DNA from: an uncultured Tenacibaculum sp.
Lineage (GTDB): Bacteria; Bacteroidota; Bacteroidia; Flavobacteriales; Flavobacteriaceae
DNA length: 64,000 bases
Assembly: GCF_947502995.1 (NCBI RefSeq)
Contig: NZ_CANNBW010000013.1
Span: forward strand, 62,001 to 126,000
Direction: 5' to 3'
Below are positions 37,303-45,728 of the stretch, piece by piece (the first letter of the stretch is position 1; every line of letters begins with the position of its first letter). The translations under genes and the position numbers were made by a program. The notes under the pieces were generated by a model. It saw only the letters and a program-made list of their open reading frames with translations. It did no database searches and was not told where the DNA came from.

Positions 37303-38823
37303 TTATTGGTTTGTTATTTTAATTTGTGCCATTCTTCCATAGTTTTCATTAGAGAGCAGTATTTTATTTCCATTTTCTAATTCAAGCATTTGGCCAATTG
37401 GTATTTTTTTATCGTTTGTTAAATCAGTTAAATCTTGGATAGCTTCATTAACGAACAACCATTTGTTATTATGAAATACAAAATATCCAAGTCTTTTTTT
37501 ATCTATTGAGTTAAGTTTTTCATTTCTAATTATGTTTCTATTTACATGCCATTTATGAAGTGTTGTGTTATTACCAATAACTAGTTTTTGGTTTTCAGGT
37601 TTCCAATCATCTGGTTTAAATTCATAAAAGAATTCTAAAACAGGAATTGTATTGTTGTATTTTGTGTTACAAAAAGGGCATTTGTTATCTGTGGTTTCAT
37701 TATGAATAAACCATTGTTGTTCACATGATTGATTGCTACATTTTAATTTTAAATCATCTGTTTTTATTAATGCTTGTTCCCAACTTTCAGCTAAAGGTCT
37801 TTCTCTAGGGTTATGTAATCCCTTGATAAACGCTTGTTCAAATAGTTCCTTAAGATAAGGTCCAGCTATTGTATAAGGAGTTTTATTTAAATCTGTCCAT
37901 GGAGAAAAATTAATCATGTTATCCCCATATTCTCTTTTAAAGTTTCGATTACTACTATTTGTGGGGTGTTCAACAAATAAAGCCTCAGATCCCATTAATA
38001 AATCCTCTTCTTCATCAGATTCAATTGCTCCGAAATAGTTACCACCTCTTAAAGGGTGCCTATAAAAAAGATACATATAAATTAGAACTGCTAAAGCATG
38101 TAAATCAGTATATCTATTTGGTAAGTTCCTGTTAAGGTCCTTAGCGTCGAGATGTTTTGTGGCTATTACTTCAGGGGCAATAAAATCTGCTGTTCCAATT
38201 ACCTCAGGAGGATATAAGCCAGGAACTACAAGTCCATCAATATCAATAATTGAAGCTGTCTTGGTAACCGGATCTATTAGGACATTTTTATAAGATAAAT
38301 CAGAGTGAGCTAAACCACCTGCATGCATTCTTTTCACACCTCTTGCTATATTTACTCCTATTTGAAAGTAACTTAACCAATTTCCAAGTTCAGATTTATC
38401 TAACTTTAATTTTGAAGTTTTTGATCTAAACTTTGCACTAGCAAACCATTTTCCTTCTTTCTCTTTTCCTATTAAAATAGGGATAGTTTCATATCCTTTT
38501 TTGAAAAAGAAATTATCAGGGTAGCAAGGAACAATAATTCCTATTTTGTCTCCTACTTGAACAACATCTGTAGGCCAAGAATAAAGTTTTTGATAATAAT
38601 CACCACCTTCTCTATTAAAAAAATTTTCGTAGTAAGTTGTGACAATTTTTTTTAATCGTTCAATAGAGTTGTTGTCTTGTTTATCTCTGTATATGGCAAC
38701 AACATATGATTTTGTAGGACTAAAATATACATCTTTCATACCGCCTCTCATAGGCTCACCATTATCTACATATTGGTATTTCTTTGATGCATTAATAATA
38801 GAAGTGACTGTTATTGTATTCAT
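37303..38823 (-). CDS. Ter-associated protein kinase with zinc ribbon and C-terminal unknown domain
   Basis: A 506-residue cytoplasmic Ser/Thr-type kinase. The core (about 20-330) has the glycine loop MRGGMKDVYF, the catalytic loop HSDLSYKNVLID, DIDG in place of DFG, GTADFIAPEV and a conserved YTDLHALAVLIY helix. In the strand that normally supplies the ATP-orienting Lys the residues read VVAIYRDK, so Arg or the later Lys must do that work. A four-Cys zinc ribbon (CSNQSC ... CPFC, about 355-385) and a ~110-residue beta-rich tail of unknown type follow. Ter systems are known to carry such kinase/PP2C/vWA triads. It lies 9 bases after the PP2C gene and before the exchanger. Confidence 0.86.
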   Translation of the reverse strand: MNTITVTSIINASKKYQYVDNGEPMRGGMKDVYFSPTKSYVVAIYRDKQDNNSIERLKKIVTTYYENFFNREGGDYYQKLYSWPTDVVQVGDKIGIIVPCYPDNFFFKKGYETIPILIGKEKEGKWFASAKFRSKTSKLKLDKSELGNWLSYFQIGVNIARGVKRMHAGGLAHSDLSYKNVLIDPVTKTASIIDIDGLVVPGLYPPEVIGTADFIAPEVIATKHLDAKDLNRNLPNRYTDLHALAVLIYMYLFYRHPLRGGNYFGAIESDEEEDLLMGSEALFVEHPTNSSNRNFKREYGDNMINFSPWTDLNKTPYTIAGPYLKELFEQAFIKGLHNPRERPLAESWEQALIKTDDLKLKCSNQSCEQQWFIHNETTDNKCPFCNTKYNNTIPVLEFFYEFKPDDWKPENQKLVIGNNTTLHKWHVNRNIIRNEKLNSIDKKRLGYFVFHNNKWLFVNEAIQDLTDLTNDKKIPIGQMLELENGNKILLSNENYGRMAQIKITNQ

Positions 38824-38832
38824 TTGTTTTAT

Positions 38833-40143
38833 TTAAAAAATAATAGCGAGAGTTCTATCATCATGATTTCCTCTACTCCAAAAATCCATCCAATCATTCA
38901 GGTTATTTTCAATGCTTTTTATAGGAGCATTAAAATCAATTGTTATATTACTTTCATTCAGACCTTGTAAATCTTCAATAAATTCATTCCATTTTTCTAT
39001 CTTATTTAAATTTGCTTCAACTTCGAATTTAGGGTCATAAATTCCATCAGACATTAAGAATAAAAATGAAAAATCTTTTTGAAAATGTACTGAAAATCTA
39101 GTAGCCATAGGTCTATCTTCAGAATAAAATATGTTACGTTGTGTAATAAAACGAGTTCCACCACCAAATTCGCCTATATCTAACCAATTTAGCATAGTTG
39201 ATTGTTTTTTATCTTTACTTATAATACAAGCTGGGCAGTCACCAACACTAAAAGAAAGAAACACATATCCATTTGCGAATTTTTTAAAAGCAGTAAAAAC
39301 TAATGTGCTATGAAAGCTATTGATACAGTTTTTTTCATTCGTATTTTTATCGAATAAATGAGGAGTTTCATTGTAAGTTTGAAGTGCTAATTCATTCAAT
39401 TTTTCATGTGAATGTATAACTGCTTTATAAAGTGTTTTTTTTGTAGAAATTAATACTTCATTTGATAGGGAAGTTTCTTCATTGAAATCTAAGGTACTTA
39501 CTTCTTCTTCTAAACTCTTAAGCTTTTGTTCGTTTACAATATTTTCTTCAAAGTATTTTACAACTTCATTACAGATTAATTGAGATCCTTTTCTAGAAAA
39601 AGTAGCGCTACCAGCTCCATCGCTTACAGCTATAATATTCCACTTAGAATTTTTAATTTGCTTAAAAGCAAAATCATCATCTCTGTAGCTACCTACATTT
39701 TTATGAGATCTTCCTCTTTTAGAAGAGACAACAATTGACTTTTCTTCTAGTTCTTGAGACATAGATCGATCATCAACTTTCCAAAAAATACTTTCTGTAT
39801 CGCTTGGTATATCTTTCCATAATGATTTAGGATCTGGATTAATTAGGAATGTGATTTCCTTTTCATTTACAGTAGTACTTGTTTGTTCTCCTTCAATTTT
39901 AAATAAAATTATTACTTTAAAATTCCCGCTTTTGCTAGGGATTCCTTGTAGAGATTTTGTGTTTTGATCGTATGATAATCCTATTTCTTCTATACCAGAA
40001 AAATAGAGCTTATTTATATGATTTGTTAAAAAAAAAATATCTTCAAAAGTAAAATTATAACTTTTATTAACAGTACCATTAGGTATGGTAATTTGTAAAT
40101 TTTTAAATTCTAAAATTTTACTTCTAATCATCCATTTATCCAT
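38833..40143 (-). CDS. PP2C-family protein phosphatase with Ig-like N-terminal domain
   Basis: A 436-residue metal-dependent Ser/Thr phosphatase. The first ~115 residues resemble a putative Ig/cadherin-like domain (GLSYDQNTKSLQGIPSKSG), unusual for a protein without signal peptide or membrane helix. The PP2C_2 core (about 140-436) has RDDDFAF, SDGAGSATFSRKG (the DGxG metal site), SFSVGDCPA, LLMSDGIYDP and the final HDDRTLAIIF, so all metal-binding Asp positions appear intact. It should oppose the kinase encoded 9 bases downstream. A terminator lies between it and the TerY-type gene, so this gene may start a second transcript. Confidence 0.86.
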   Translation of the reverse strand: MDKWMIRSKILEFKNLQITIPNGTVNKSYNFTFEDIFFLTNHINKLYFSGIEEIGLSYDQNTKSLQGIPSKSGNFKVIILFKIEGEQTSTTVNEKEITFLINPDPKSLWKDIPSDTESIFWKVDDRSMSQELEEKSIVVSSKRGRSHKNVGSYRDDDFAFKQIKNSKWNIIAVSDGAGSATFSRKGSQLICNEVVKYFEENIVNEQKLKSLEEEVSTLDFNEETSLSNEVLISTKKTLYKAVIHSHEKLNELALQTYNETPHLFDKNTNEKNCINSFHSTLVFTAFKKFANGYVFLSFSVGDCPACIISKDKKQSTMLNWLDIGEFGGGTRFITQRNIFYSEDRPMATRFSVHFQKDFSFLFLMSDGIYDPKFEVEANLNKIEKWNEFIEDLQGLNESNITIDFNAPIKSIENNLNDWMDFWSRGNHDDRTLAIIF

Positions 40144-40246
40144 AAGAACATTTTGAGTTTTCAGTATCGTAGCTTTTACTCTTCTGTATTTTTACTATTA
40201 ATAAAATTATTTAAATCTTCTCTGTTGTTGATATTTCTTTTGAAAT

Positions 40247-40286
40247 AAAAAAAGAGATAAGTATTGCAATGATAATTCTTTATCTC
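40247..40286 (-). terminator. Internal terminator between the vWA/TerY-type and PP2C genes
   Basis: GAGATAA and TTATCTC (40254-40260 with 40280-40286) close a hairpin just past the TerY-type stop codon, followed on the minus strand by seven U. The 19-base interior can add pairs. It should reduce read-through into the phosphatase/kinase genes. Confidence 0.65.
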
Positions 40287-40287
40287 A

Positions 40288-41337
40288 TTACCCTTGAGTT
40301 CTATTTACATCAAATCCACCACCTCCAGAACCATATCTTCCTTTGTTTCCACAACTAGGACAGGTTGATATTTCTTCATCACCAATACAATGAATTTGAC
40401 CACACTTGCATACTGCAAAAGCATATTGATTTCCGCAACATGGACAAGTTGGAGCACCGATTAGCTCTTCTGTGTTTACAGTATATTGTCTTGATGATTG
40501 ATCAGATAATTCTATGTAACTATCATCGAGTTGAAATGCACCATTAAGTCTATATGATTTTGTTCCTAATTCTATTCCAGCAAAACTAGATTGACGAATT
40601 ATCTTTTTATATTTCATTAAATATGGCTTCTTTGTATTTTGACAAAGTCCAGATAGAACTACAAAATTATCATCGACAGGATGTGCATAAGGATCTATTT
40701 TTTCAATATCAATTGTAGATAAGTCATCTGTAAAATTTGCAAGTTCAAATCCTGCTTTATTTTTTTCAACACTTTCACTACTAGTTTTAATAGAATCTGT
40801 AACCCATTTAAAGAATTCTCTATATCCAGAAGCATCGGTGTTTTCTAGCTGTAGAACATGATCTGTAAGTTGTCCTAAAATTCTATTATCTGTGCCATCA
40901 CCTATAGAAACGGCAACTAGATTAGCTGTTTTTCTCCAGTTATTGTTCCATTCCTCAATTGCTTTTGTGGTATCATCGGTAGGAACCCCATCTGTAAACA
41001 AGAAAACTATAGGTTTCCAATCACCTTTTTGAGTAGCGGTTGTTTTAACCAAATTTTTTCTTAAATCATGCATTAAGTGTCCTAGGCCTTTACTTAAAGA
41101 GGTTCCACTACCTATTGGAAATCTTGGAGGATAAAAACTTATTATATCTTGTAAAGGAACAAGAGTTTTAGCTTGCCCGGCAAATACAATTATTGAAATC
41201 CAAACAGTTTCTAAAGAATTTGGGTCCGATTTTAACTCTTGTATAATTGTAGAAATTCCATCTTGTACTTGATTAATAGGGTCTCCAACCATAGATTCAG
41301 AGACATCTATTAAAAAATAAATGGGTAGTCTTCTCAT
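40288..41337 (-). CDS. TerY-type vWA protein with C-terminal zinc-ribbon (TerY-C) domain
   Basis: A 349-residue cytoplasmic protein. The vWA domain (1-195) has a complete MIDAS: DVSESM near residue 11, the Thr in GTSLSKGL and FTDGVPTDD. A middle beta-rich segment (about 205-290) precedes a Cys-rich end with CPCCGNQYAFAVCKCGQIHC and CPSCGNKGRYG, consistent with the TerY-C zinc-binding region. The last residues are Gly-rich. In Ter systems TerY, PP2C and kinase form a phosphorylation triad, and all three are adjacent here. It is the last gene of the TerD/vWA transcript. Confidence 0.88.
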   Translation of the reverse strand: MRRLPIYFLIDVSESMVGDPINQVQDGISTIIQELKSDPNSLETVWISIIVFAGQAKTLVPLQDIISFYPPRFPIGSGTSLSKGLGHLMHDLRKNLVKTTATQKGDWKPIVFLFTDGVPTDDTTKAIEEWNNNWRKTANLVAVSIGDGTDNRILGQLTDHVLQLENTDASGYREFFKWVTDSIKTSSESVEKNKAGFELANFTDDLSTIDIEKIDPYAHPVDDNFVVLSGLCQNTKKPYLMKYKKIIRQSSFAGIELGTKSYRLNGAFQLDDSYIELSDQSSRQYTVNTEELIGAPTCPCCGNQYAFAVCKCGQIHCIGDEEISTCPSCGNKGRYGSGGGGFDVNRTQG

Positions 41338-41420
41338 TATGAAAATGTATTAATGCTTTACTCTTTTAATTTTGAATTATAAGCTGTTTATTTTTTATTT
41401 TTCTCTTTAACTCAAAAAAG

Positions 41421-42056
41421 TTAAATAACAATAATGTCTTCTGATGGAGGAGGAGGTAAAGTAATAGTTTCAGAAACTCCTAAACTTTTGTTTCCTTGTT
41501 CAATAGTATCCGATACCCACATAAAAAATTGTTTTAGGGTATTGCTATCTGCTGTTTGTAAGTGAACTACTGTATCAGTTAATTCTTTAAGCTTTTCATC
41601 GTCAGCTTTATGTCCAGCAGCACAGCCAACAATTGTACCGAAGTTTAACGATTTAATTTTAGGAATTACTTCCTTATATTGTTGAACATCAGATGGTTTT
41701 CCATCTGTAAATAAAAATAGTAAAGGTTTCCAATCTCCTTTTTGTTCTGCAGTACTTTTCTTTATGTCTTGTTGCACTTTTCCATAAAGAAAATCGAGAG
41801 CTTTACCTGTAAAAGTAGGACCACTTTGCGGACAAGTAATTTCTGGTAATTGGAAAGAAGGTAGATCTGTTAATGGAACAATTTCTTTAACTTCTTTATC
41901 GAATGTTATAATACTTATCCATAACGTTTCAGATGCTTGCGCATCTGAACGTAATGTATTGATCATACCACTTAATGAATTATTTAATGCTTCAATAGGT
42001 TCTCCGAACATAGAACCAGAAGTATCTAACAAAAAATATACAGGTAATCTCCTCAT
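41421..42056 (-). CDS. vWA domain protein (TerY/TerF-like, no zinc tail)
   Basis: A 211-residue single-domain von Willebrand A protein. MIDAS residues are intact: LDTSGSM at the N-terminus, the Thr in GPTFTGKAL and FTDGKPSD. The C-terminal tail after residue 190 is short and flexible, ending PPPPSEDIIVI, which echoes the end of the paralogue at 42455-43090 (PPPADLDIIL). The shared tail suggests a common docking peptide. It lacks the zinc-ribbon part of the third vWA protein. Its start is 4 bases after the EF-hand-like gene. Confidence 0.85.
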   Translation of the reverse strand: MRRLPVYFLLDTSGSMFGEPIEALNNSLSGMINTLRSDAQASETLWISIITFDKEVKEIVPLTDLPSFQLPEITCPQSGPTFTGKALDFLYGKVQQDIKKSTAEQKGDWKPLLFLFTDGKPSDVQQYKEVIPKIKSLNFGTIVGCAAGHKADDEKLKELTDTVVHLQTADSNTLKQFFMWVSDTIEQGNKSLGVSETITLPPPPSEDIIVI

Positions 42057-42060
42057 AAAT

Positions 42061-42441
42061 TTAATTTAATAAATTTTCTAATTCTGTCGGTAAAGTACCT
42101 AGGGTACTTTTTAAACTCAATAATAATGCCTTTTCAGTATTGTCTATAGTACCATCACCTTGAATTTGATTAACAAGGTATTTAGTTTCATCAGCATCGA
42201 TTTCTCCATTTGATTCCTCATCATCAAGAACAAAGCTAGATATTGCTTTTACAAATAACCCTTCCCAAGAACTATGATTTTCTTTACCAGAAACAGCATC
42301 GTTTAATTCAAATAAAAAATTAGCTTCTTCTTTATCTATTGTACCGTCAGCATAAATAACTGTTTCTATTTCTTTAACTTCTGAAGCATCGATGATACCA
42401 TCTTCTAAGATCTCTTTTTTTAATTGGTCTAAAGTTTTCAT
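42061..42441 (-). CDS. Small acidic protein with four EF-hand-like loops, TerB-like context
   Basis: A 126-residue, strongly acidic, soluble protein. It has four [DN]Gx-I-D-xx-E motifs: DGIIDASE (about residue 14), DGTIDKEE (32), NGEIDADE (78) and DGTIDNTE (95). Each fits positions 5-12 of an EF-hand loop, and the third also has acidic residues at positions 1-3. The two halves look duplicated. TerB proteins carry similar acidic DGxIDxxE helix starts, so it could be a short TerB relative rather than a true calmodulin-like protein. Ca2+ or other metal binding is likely. It lies within the tight vWA gene row (4 and 13 bases to its neighbours). Confidence 0.65.
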   Translation of the reverse strand: MKTLDQLKKEILEDGIIDASEVKEIETVIYADGTIDKEEANFLFELNDAVSGKENHSSWEGLFVKAISSFVLDDEESNGEIDADETKYLVNQIQGDGTIDNTEKALLLSLKSTLGTLPTELENLLN

Positions 42442-42454
42442 ATTTAAGTTGTTT

Positions 42455-43090
42455 TTATAAAATAATGTCTAAATCAGCTGGTGGAGGAAAATCATTAAAG
42501 TTGGAAGTATCTTCTCCTTTTTCTTCAATCTTTGTAGATGCAATACCTATAGAAGCTGTAACCCAAGCAAAAAAATTAGAAATACTTTTGGCATCAGCTG
42601 TTTCTAAGCGGATTACATTTTTTGTAATTTGTTTTAAAAGTTCAGTATTTGCTCTACTTCCTGCAGCACAAGCTACTATTTGTCCTATATTTCTTTTTTT
42701 TATTTCTGTAATACCTTGTTGTATATCATCAGTGGGGACACCATCAGTCATTATAAATACTAATGGTTTCCAATCTCCTTTACTTAATGGAGTGGTTTTT
42801 TCTACTTCAGTGTCTATGTAGTAACTAACTAAATCTAATGCTTCCCCAAGTGCCGTAGTACCTTTAGCGGTAATCTCAGGAATTTGAAAAGAAATTACAT
42901 CTGTTAGTGGCATTAATTGTTTTACTGAACTATCAAATGTAATAATACTTACGAAAGCTGTCTCAATAGCTTGAGGATCTTGTTTTAGAGAATCTATCAT
43001 GAATTGAATCCCCTTTTTAACAGCTTCAATAGGTTCACCAGTCATAGATGCAGAAGTATCCAGTAGAAGATATACAGGTAAACGTCTCAT
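42455..43090 (-). CDS. vWA domain protein (TerY/TerF-like, no zinc tail)
   Basis: A 211-residue vWA protein paralogous to that at 41421-42056 and to the N-terminal half of the TerY-type protein; all three begin MRRLP(V/I)Y. MIDAS motifs are LDTSASM, the Thr in GTTALGEAL and MTDGVPTDD. The proline-rich acidic tail ends PPPADLDIIL. vWA proteins in Ter systems are thought to scaffold metal-dependent assembly with TerD. It starts immediately after the stop codon of the third TerD gene, with no spacer. Confidence 0.86.
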   Translation of the reverse strand: MRRLPVYLLLDTSASMTGEPIEAVKKGIQFMIDSLKQDPQAIETAFVSIITFDSSVKQLMPLTDVISFQIPEITAKGTTALGEALDLVSYYIDTEVEKTTPLSKGDWKPLVFIMTDGVPTDDIQQGITEIKKRNIGQIVACAAGSRANTELLKQITKNVIRLETADAKSISNFFAWVTASIGIASTKIEEKGEDTSNFNDFPPPADLDIIL

Positions 43091-43768
43091 TTATTTACTG
43101 TAATTTTTTAAAATTCTTTGGATAGTTTGTAAAAACATAGTGTCATTTGAAGGTTCTCCAATAGCATCAAACTTCCACTCTCCATTTCTTCTGTATAGTT
43201 TTCCCATGATTAAAGCTCCTTTACCAGCGTAAGTATTATCTGTAACGATATCGTAACTAGAGTGAACATTATTTACTCTACTTGGAGTTCCTTCATACAT
43301 TCTAATTTTAGCAAAAGGAATATGAGAGAAATCAAAATTTTGTCCTTGATTCAAATAAATATTTAAAAAGAAGAATATCTTTTCAACATTAGAATCAACG
43401 CGATCTAAATTAACACTTATAATTTCGTTATCTAGTCCATCATCACCACCTACATCTCCTTGTCTATCATCACCACTATGTCTTAATGCACCGTCTTTAG
43501 AGTTTAATTTTCCTAAAGGGAAATTATTTTTTTGTAAAAAACCGTTATACTCTGGAGAATAAATCCAATCAATAAGTTCCCCATTAGTATCTGTCATGAT
43601 ACAACTTAAATCTAAATCTACATCTTCGATTTTTTTTCTTGTACCAAAGAAACCTTTTTTTATGGTTTCAATTGCTCCCCAGTTTACACCTACGCAAAAG
43701 TTAGTAAGTTTTTCACCAGAAGATTTTTTTAAATCAATTTTTTGTCCTTTAGTTAAGTTGATAGCCAT
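43091..43768 (-). CDS. TerD-family protein (third paralogue)
   Basis: A 225-residue soluble TerD-family (Ca2+-binding, tellurite/stress response) protein. It shows DVDLDLSCIMTD, and the calcium-loop segment HSGDDRQGDVGGDD followed by GLDNEIISVNLDRV. The C-terminal RRNGEWKFDAIGEPS is the family end motif. It diverges from classical TerD by an insertion around residues 30-45. Its ATG overlaps the stop of the preceding TerD gene by one base (TAATG), implying coupled translation. Confidence 0.9.
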   Translation of the reverse strand: MAINLTKGQKIDLKKSSGEKLTNFCVGVNWGAIETIKKGFFGTRKKIEDVDLDLSCIMTDTNGELIDWIYSPEYNGFLQKNNFPLGKLNSKDGALRHSGDDRQGDVGGDDGLDNEIISVNLDRVDSNVEKIFFFLNIYLNQGQNFDFSHIPFAKIRMYEGTPSRVNNVHSSYDIVTDNTYAGKGALIMGKLYRRNGEWKFDAIGEPSNDTMFLQTIQRILKNYSK

Positions 43769-44445
43769 TATTTAATATATTTTTTTGTGATTATTGATAC
43801 TGTTTCTTTAAGATCTTTAGCTTCGCTTGGTTCACCAATTGCATCAAATTCCCAAGCTCCGTTATTTAAGGTTAAACTCCCCATTATCATGGAAATAAAC
43901 CCGCTGTATTCTGGGCTTGAAGCAACATTATATGTAGCAAAAACTTGTTTGACAACATCAGGAGTTCCTTCATATAAGCGTATAGAAGCAAAAGGAACTC
44001 TAGAAAAATCTTGCTTTTTATAACTATTTAAGAAAAAAACTATTTTCTTTATAGAAGGTGAAATTTGGTTTAGATCTACAGATATAATTTCATTATCTAA
44101 ACCATCATCTCCATCTAAATCTCCATCTCTATCATCTCCACTATGTTTTACAGAAAAATCCTTAGAGTTTAATTGACCGTAATATACAATATCAACTAAA
44201 TTTCCATTAGTGTCATAAAGAACACAACTAGCATCTAAATCAACAGATTCCGTAAATGTTTTTGTTACGGTTTCTTCTTTACCACCAAAACCTAAAAATC
44301 CTCCTTTTTTTTCACGCTGAATGTAAGTGCCTTTTATGGCACCCCAATTTGCTCCAACGCAAAACTTTGTTAGTTTAGATACATTACCACTGGATGATTT
44401 TTTAGTAAGGTCAATCTTTTGACCTTTTTTTAAATCAATAGCCAT
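43768..44445 (-). CDS. TerD-family protein (second paralogue)
   Basis: A 225-residue TerD-family protein. Motifs are SVDLDASCVLYDTNG, HSGDDRDGDLDGDD, DNEIISVDL and the end motif NNGAWEFDAIGEPS. A glycine/lysine-rich loop (KKGGFLGFGGKEE, about residues 43-55) is inserted near the N-terminus, also present in shorter form in the third paralogue. Known TerD binds Ca2+ through acidic residues in these loops. It lies 5 bases after the first TerD gene. Confidence 0.92.
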   Translation of the reverse strand: MAIDLKKGQKIDLTKKSSSGNVSKLTKFCVGANWGAIKGTYIQREKKGGFLGFGGKEETVTKTFTESVDLDASCVLYDTNGNLVDIVYYGQLNSKDFSVKHSGDDRDGDLDGDDGLDNEIISVDLNQISPSIKKIVFFLNSYKKQDFSRVPFASIRLYEGTPDVVKQVFATYNVASSPEYSGFISMIMGSLTLNNGAWEFDAIGEPSEAKDLKETVSIITKKYIK

Positions 44446-44450
44446 ATGAA

Positions 44451-45005
44451 TTAATTGTATTTGTTTAAGAAATCTTGAAGACCTCCTTTTAAACCATTAC
44501 CAATAGCTTCAAACTTCCATTCATTATTTCTTTTATAAATTCTTCCAAACTCAATAGCAGTTTCTATAGAGAAGTCTTCATCAAGTTCAAATTTCATTAT
44601 TTCAGTACCGTTAGTGTTGTCAACTATTCTGATAAATGAGTTTCTAACTTGACCGAAATTTTGTTTTCTAGATTCGTATTCATCTATGGTAACAACTATA
44701 CATACTTCAGTAGCTCTGCTATCTATTTTAGAAAGATCAATAAGGATTGATTCATCGTCTCCTTCTCCTTCTCCTGTTCTATTATCTCCAGTGTGAACAA
44801 CAGCTTCATTAGGGCATTGTAAATTATTGTAAAAAATAAAATGTTGATCCGATAATATTTTTTTGTTTTCTCCAAGAATAAAAACAGATGCATCTAAATC
44901 AAAATCTACTCCCGTAGAAGTTTCGTTAGTATCCCATCCTAATCCAACAGTAAAATTTCCTGTTGATAAAGATTCTCTTTGACCTTTCTGTAAATTAATT
45001 GCCAT
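44451..45005 (-). CDS. TerD-family protein (first gene of the Ter locus)
   Basis: A 184-residue protein closest in length to classical TerD/TerE. It has FTVGLGWDTN, GVDFDLDASVFIL, HTGDNRTGEGEGDDESILIDL (the paired Ca2+ site) and the C-terminal YKRNNEWKFEAIGNG. It is cytosolic, binds Ca2+ in the family and is linked to tellurite, oxidative and phage stress resistance. A 170-base leader separates it from the promoter at 45181-45211. Which Ter letter it should carry cannot be decided by eye. Confidence 0.94.
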   Translation of the reverse strand: MAINLQKGQRESLSTGNFTVGLGWDTNETSTGVDFDLDASVFILGENKKILSDQHFIFYNNLQCPNEAVVHTGDNRTGEGEGDDESILIDLSKIDSRATEVCIVVTIDEYESRKQNFGQVRNSFIRIVDNTNGTEIMKFELDEDFSIETAIEFGRIYKRNNEWKFEAIGNGLKGGLQDFLNKYN

Positions 45006-45180
45006 TATTTATTATTTGAGTTAATATTTTATAATGAAAACCTGAATTACTTATTTAAGCGTAACAAGTGTAATTATTTCTTAAGAATTTATTGACTTCA
45101 TGAAGAATAGAGATTGCAATTTTCTTGTTTTATTAACCTATTCTTTTTCTATGTAACAAATTTTCTAAATTCAATTTAGC

Positions 45181-45211
45181 CAAATATATATATAGTTTTT
45201 TTAAAAAACAA
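45181..45211 (-). promoter_or_regulatory. Promoter of the TerD-led operon
   Basis: On the minus strand, TTG (45211-45209) and TATATTTG (45188-45181) are 20 bases apart, a near-perfect Bacteroidota promoter. The spacer is pure AT except for one C. Transcription should start near 45174. Confidence 0.68.
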
Positions 45212-45728
45212 TTTAATCATTTTTAAAGATGTTAAATGTATATTTTACTTAATGAGACATAAGTGTTATAGTTTTTTATTTCAATGTGAATTTATGATTG
45301 GATATAACTTTTAATAATAATTTTTAGTCAATTTTGTATTAGTGTTGTTTATAATAGGTTTAAAAACAAGGATTTAATTTTTTTAATTTTGAATGCTTAA
45401 CCCCTAATTCTAAATAATTTATGAAAGTGTCTTTCAAAACTACTCTAATATTTAATTGAGATTTTAAAAATTTTTTATAACTCTAATTCTTGGTTTTTTC
45501 TTTAATCTTCAGATAGTAGTACAGTTGTTTTACTATTGAATTTTATTCGTGTTGTCTGTTTAAGCCTATAAGCTTTTAATAGATGAAAACACGATCTTAT
45601 TCATTCTAGAAGATGTTCTATTTCATTACGTTATACTATGTTAAGAGTTTCGTTTTTTCTTTAAGAAATACAATATCCAAGTCTGTTTTATGTTATAGTC
45701 CTCAAAATTAATTTCCTAAATAAACCAA
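45212..45728. other. Gene-free AT-rich region between the Ter operon and the beta-helix gene
   Basis: No coding pattern, strong hairpin or convincing repeat is seen. A TAATTTTG at 45384-45391 could be a plus-strand -7 element, but it has no matching -33 element and would leave a 330-base leader. Confidence 0.5.

Noticed and set aside
36141-45005. Horizontally acquired island (Ter locus)
   Set aside because: Base composition, codon style and promoter type look like the rest of the window, and there is no integrase, tRNA or repeat at the edges; recent transfer cannot be supported from the sequence.
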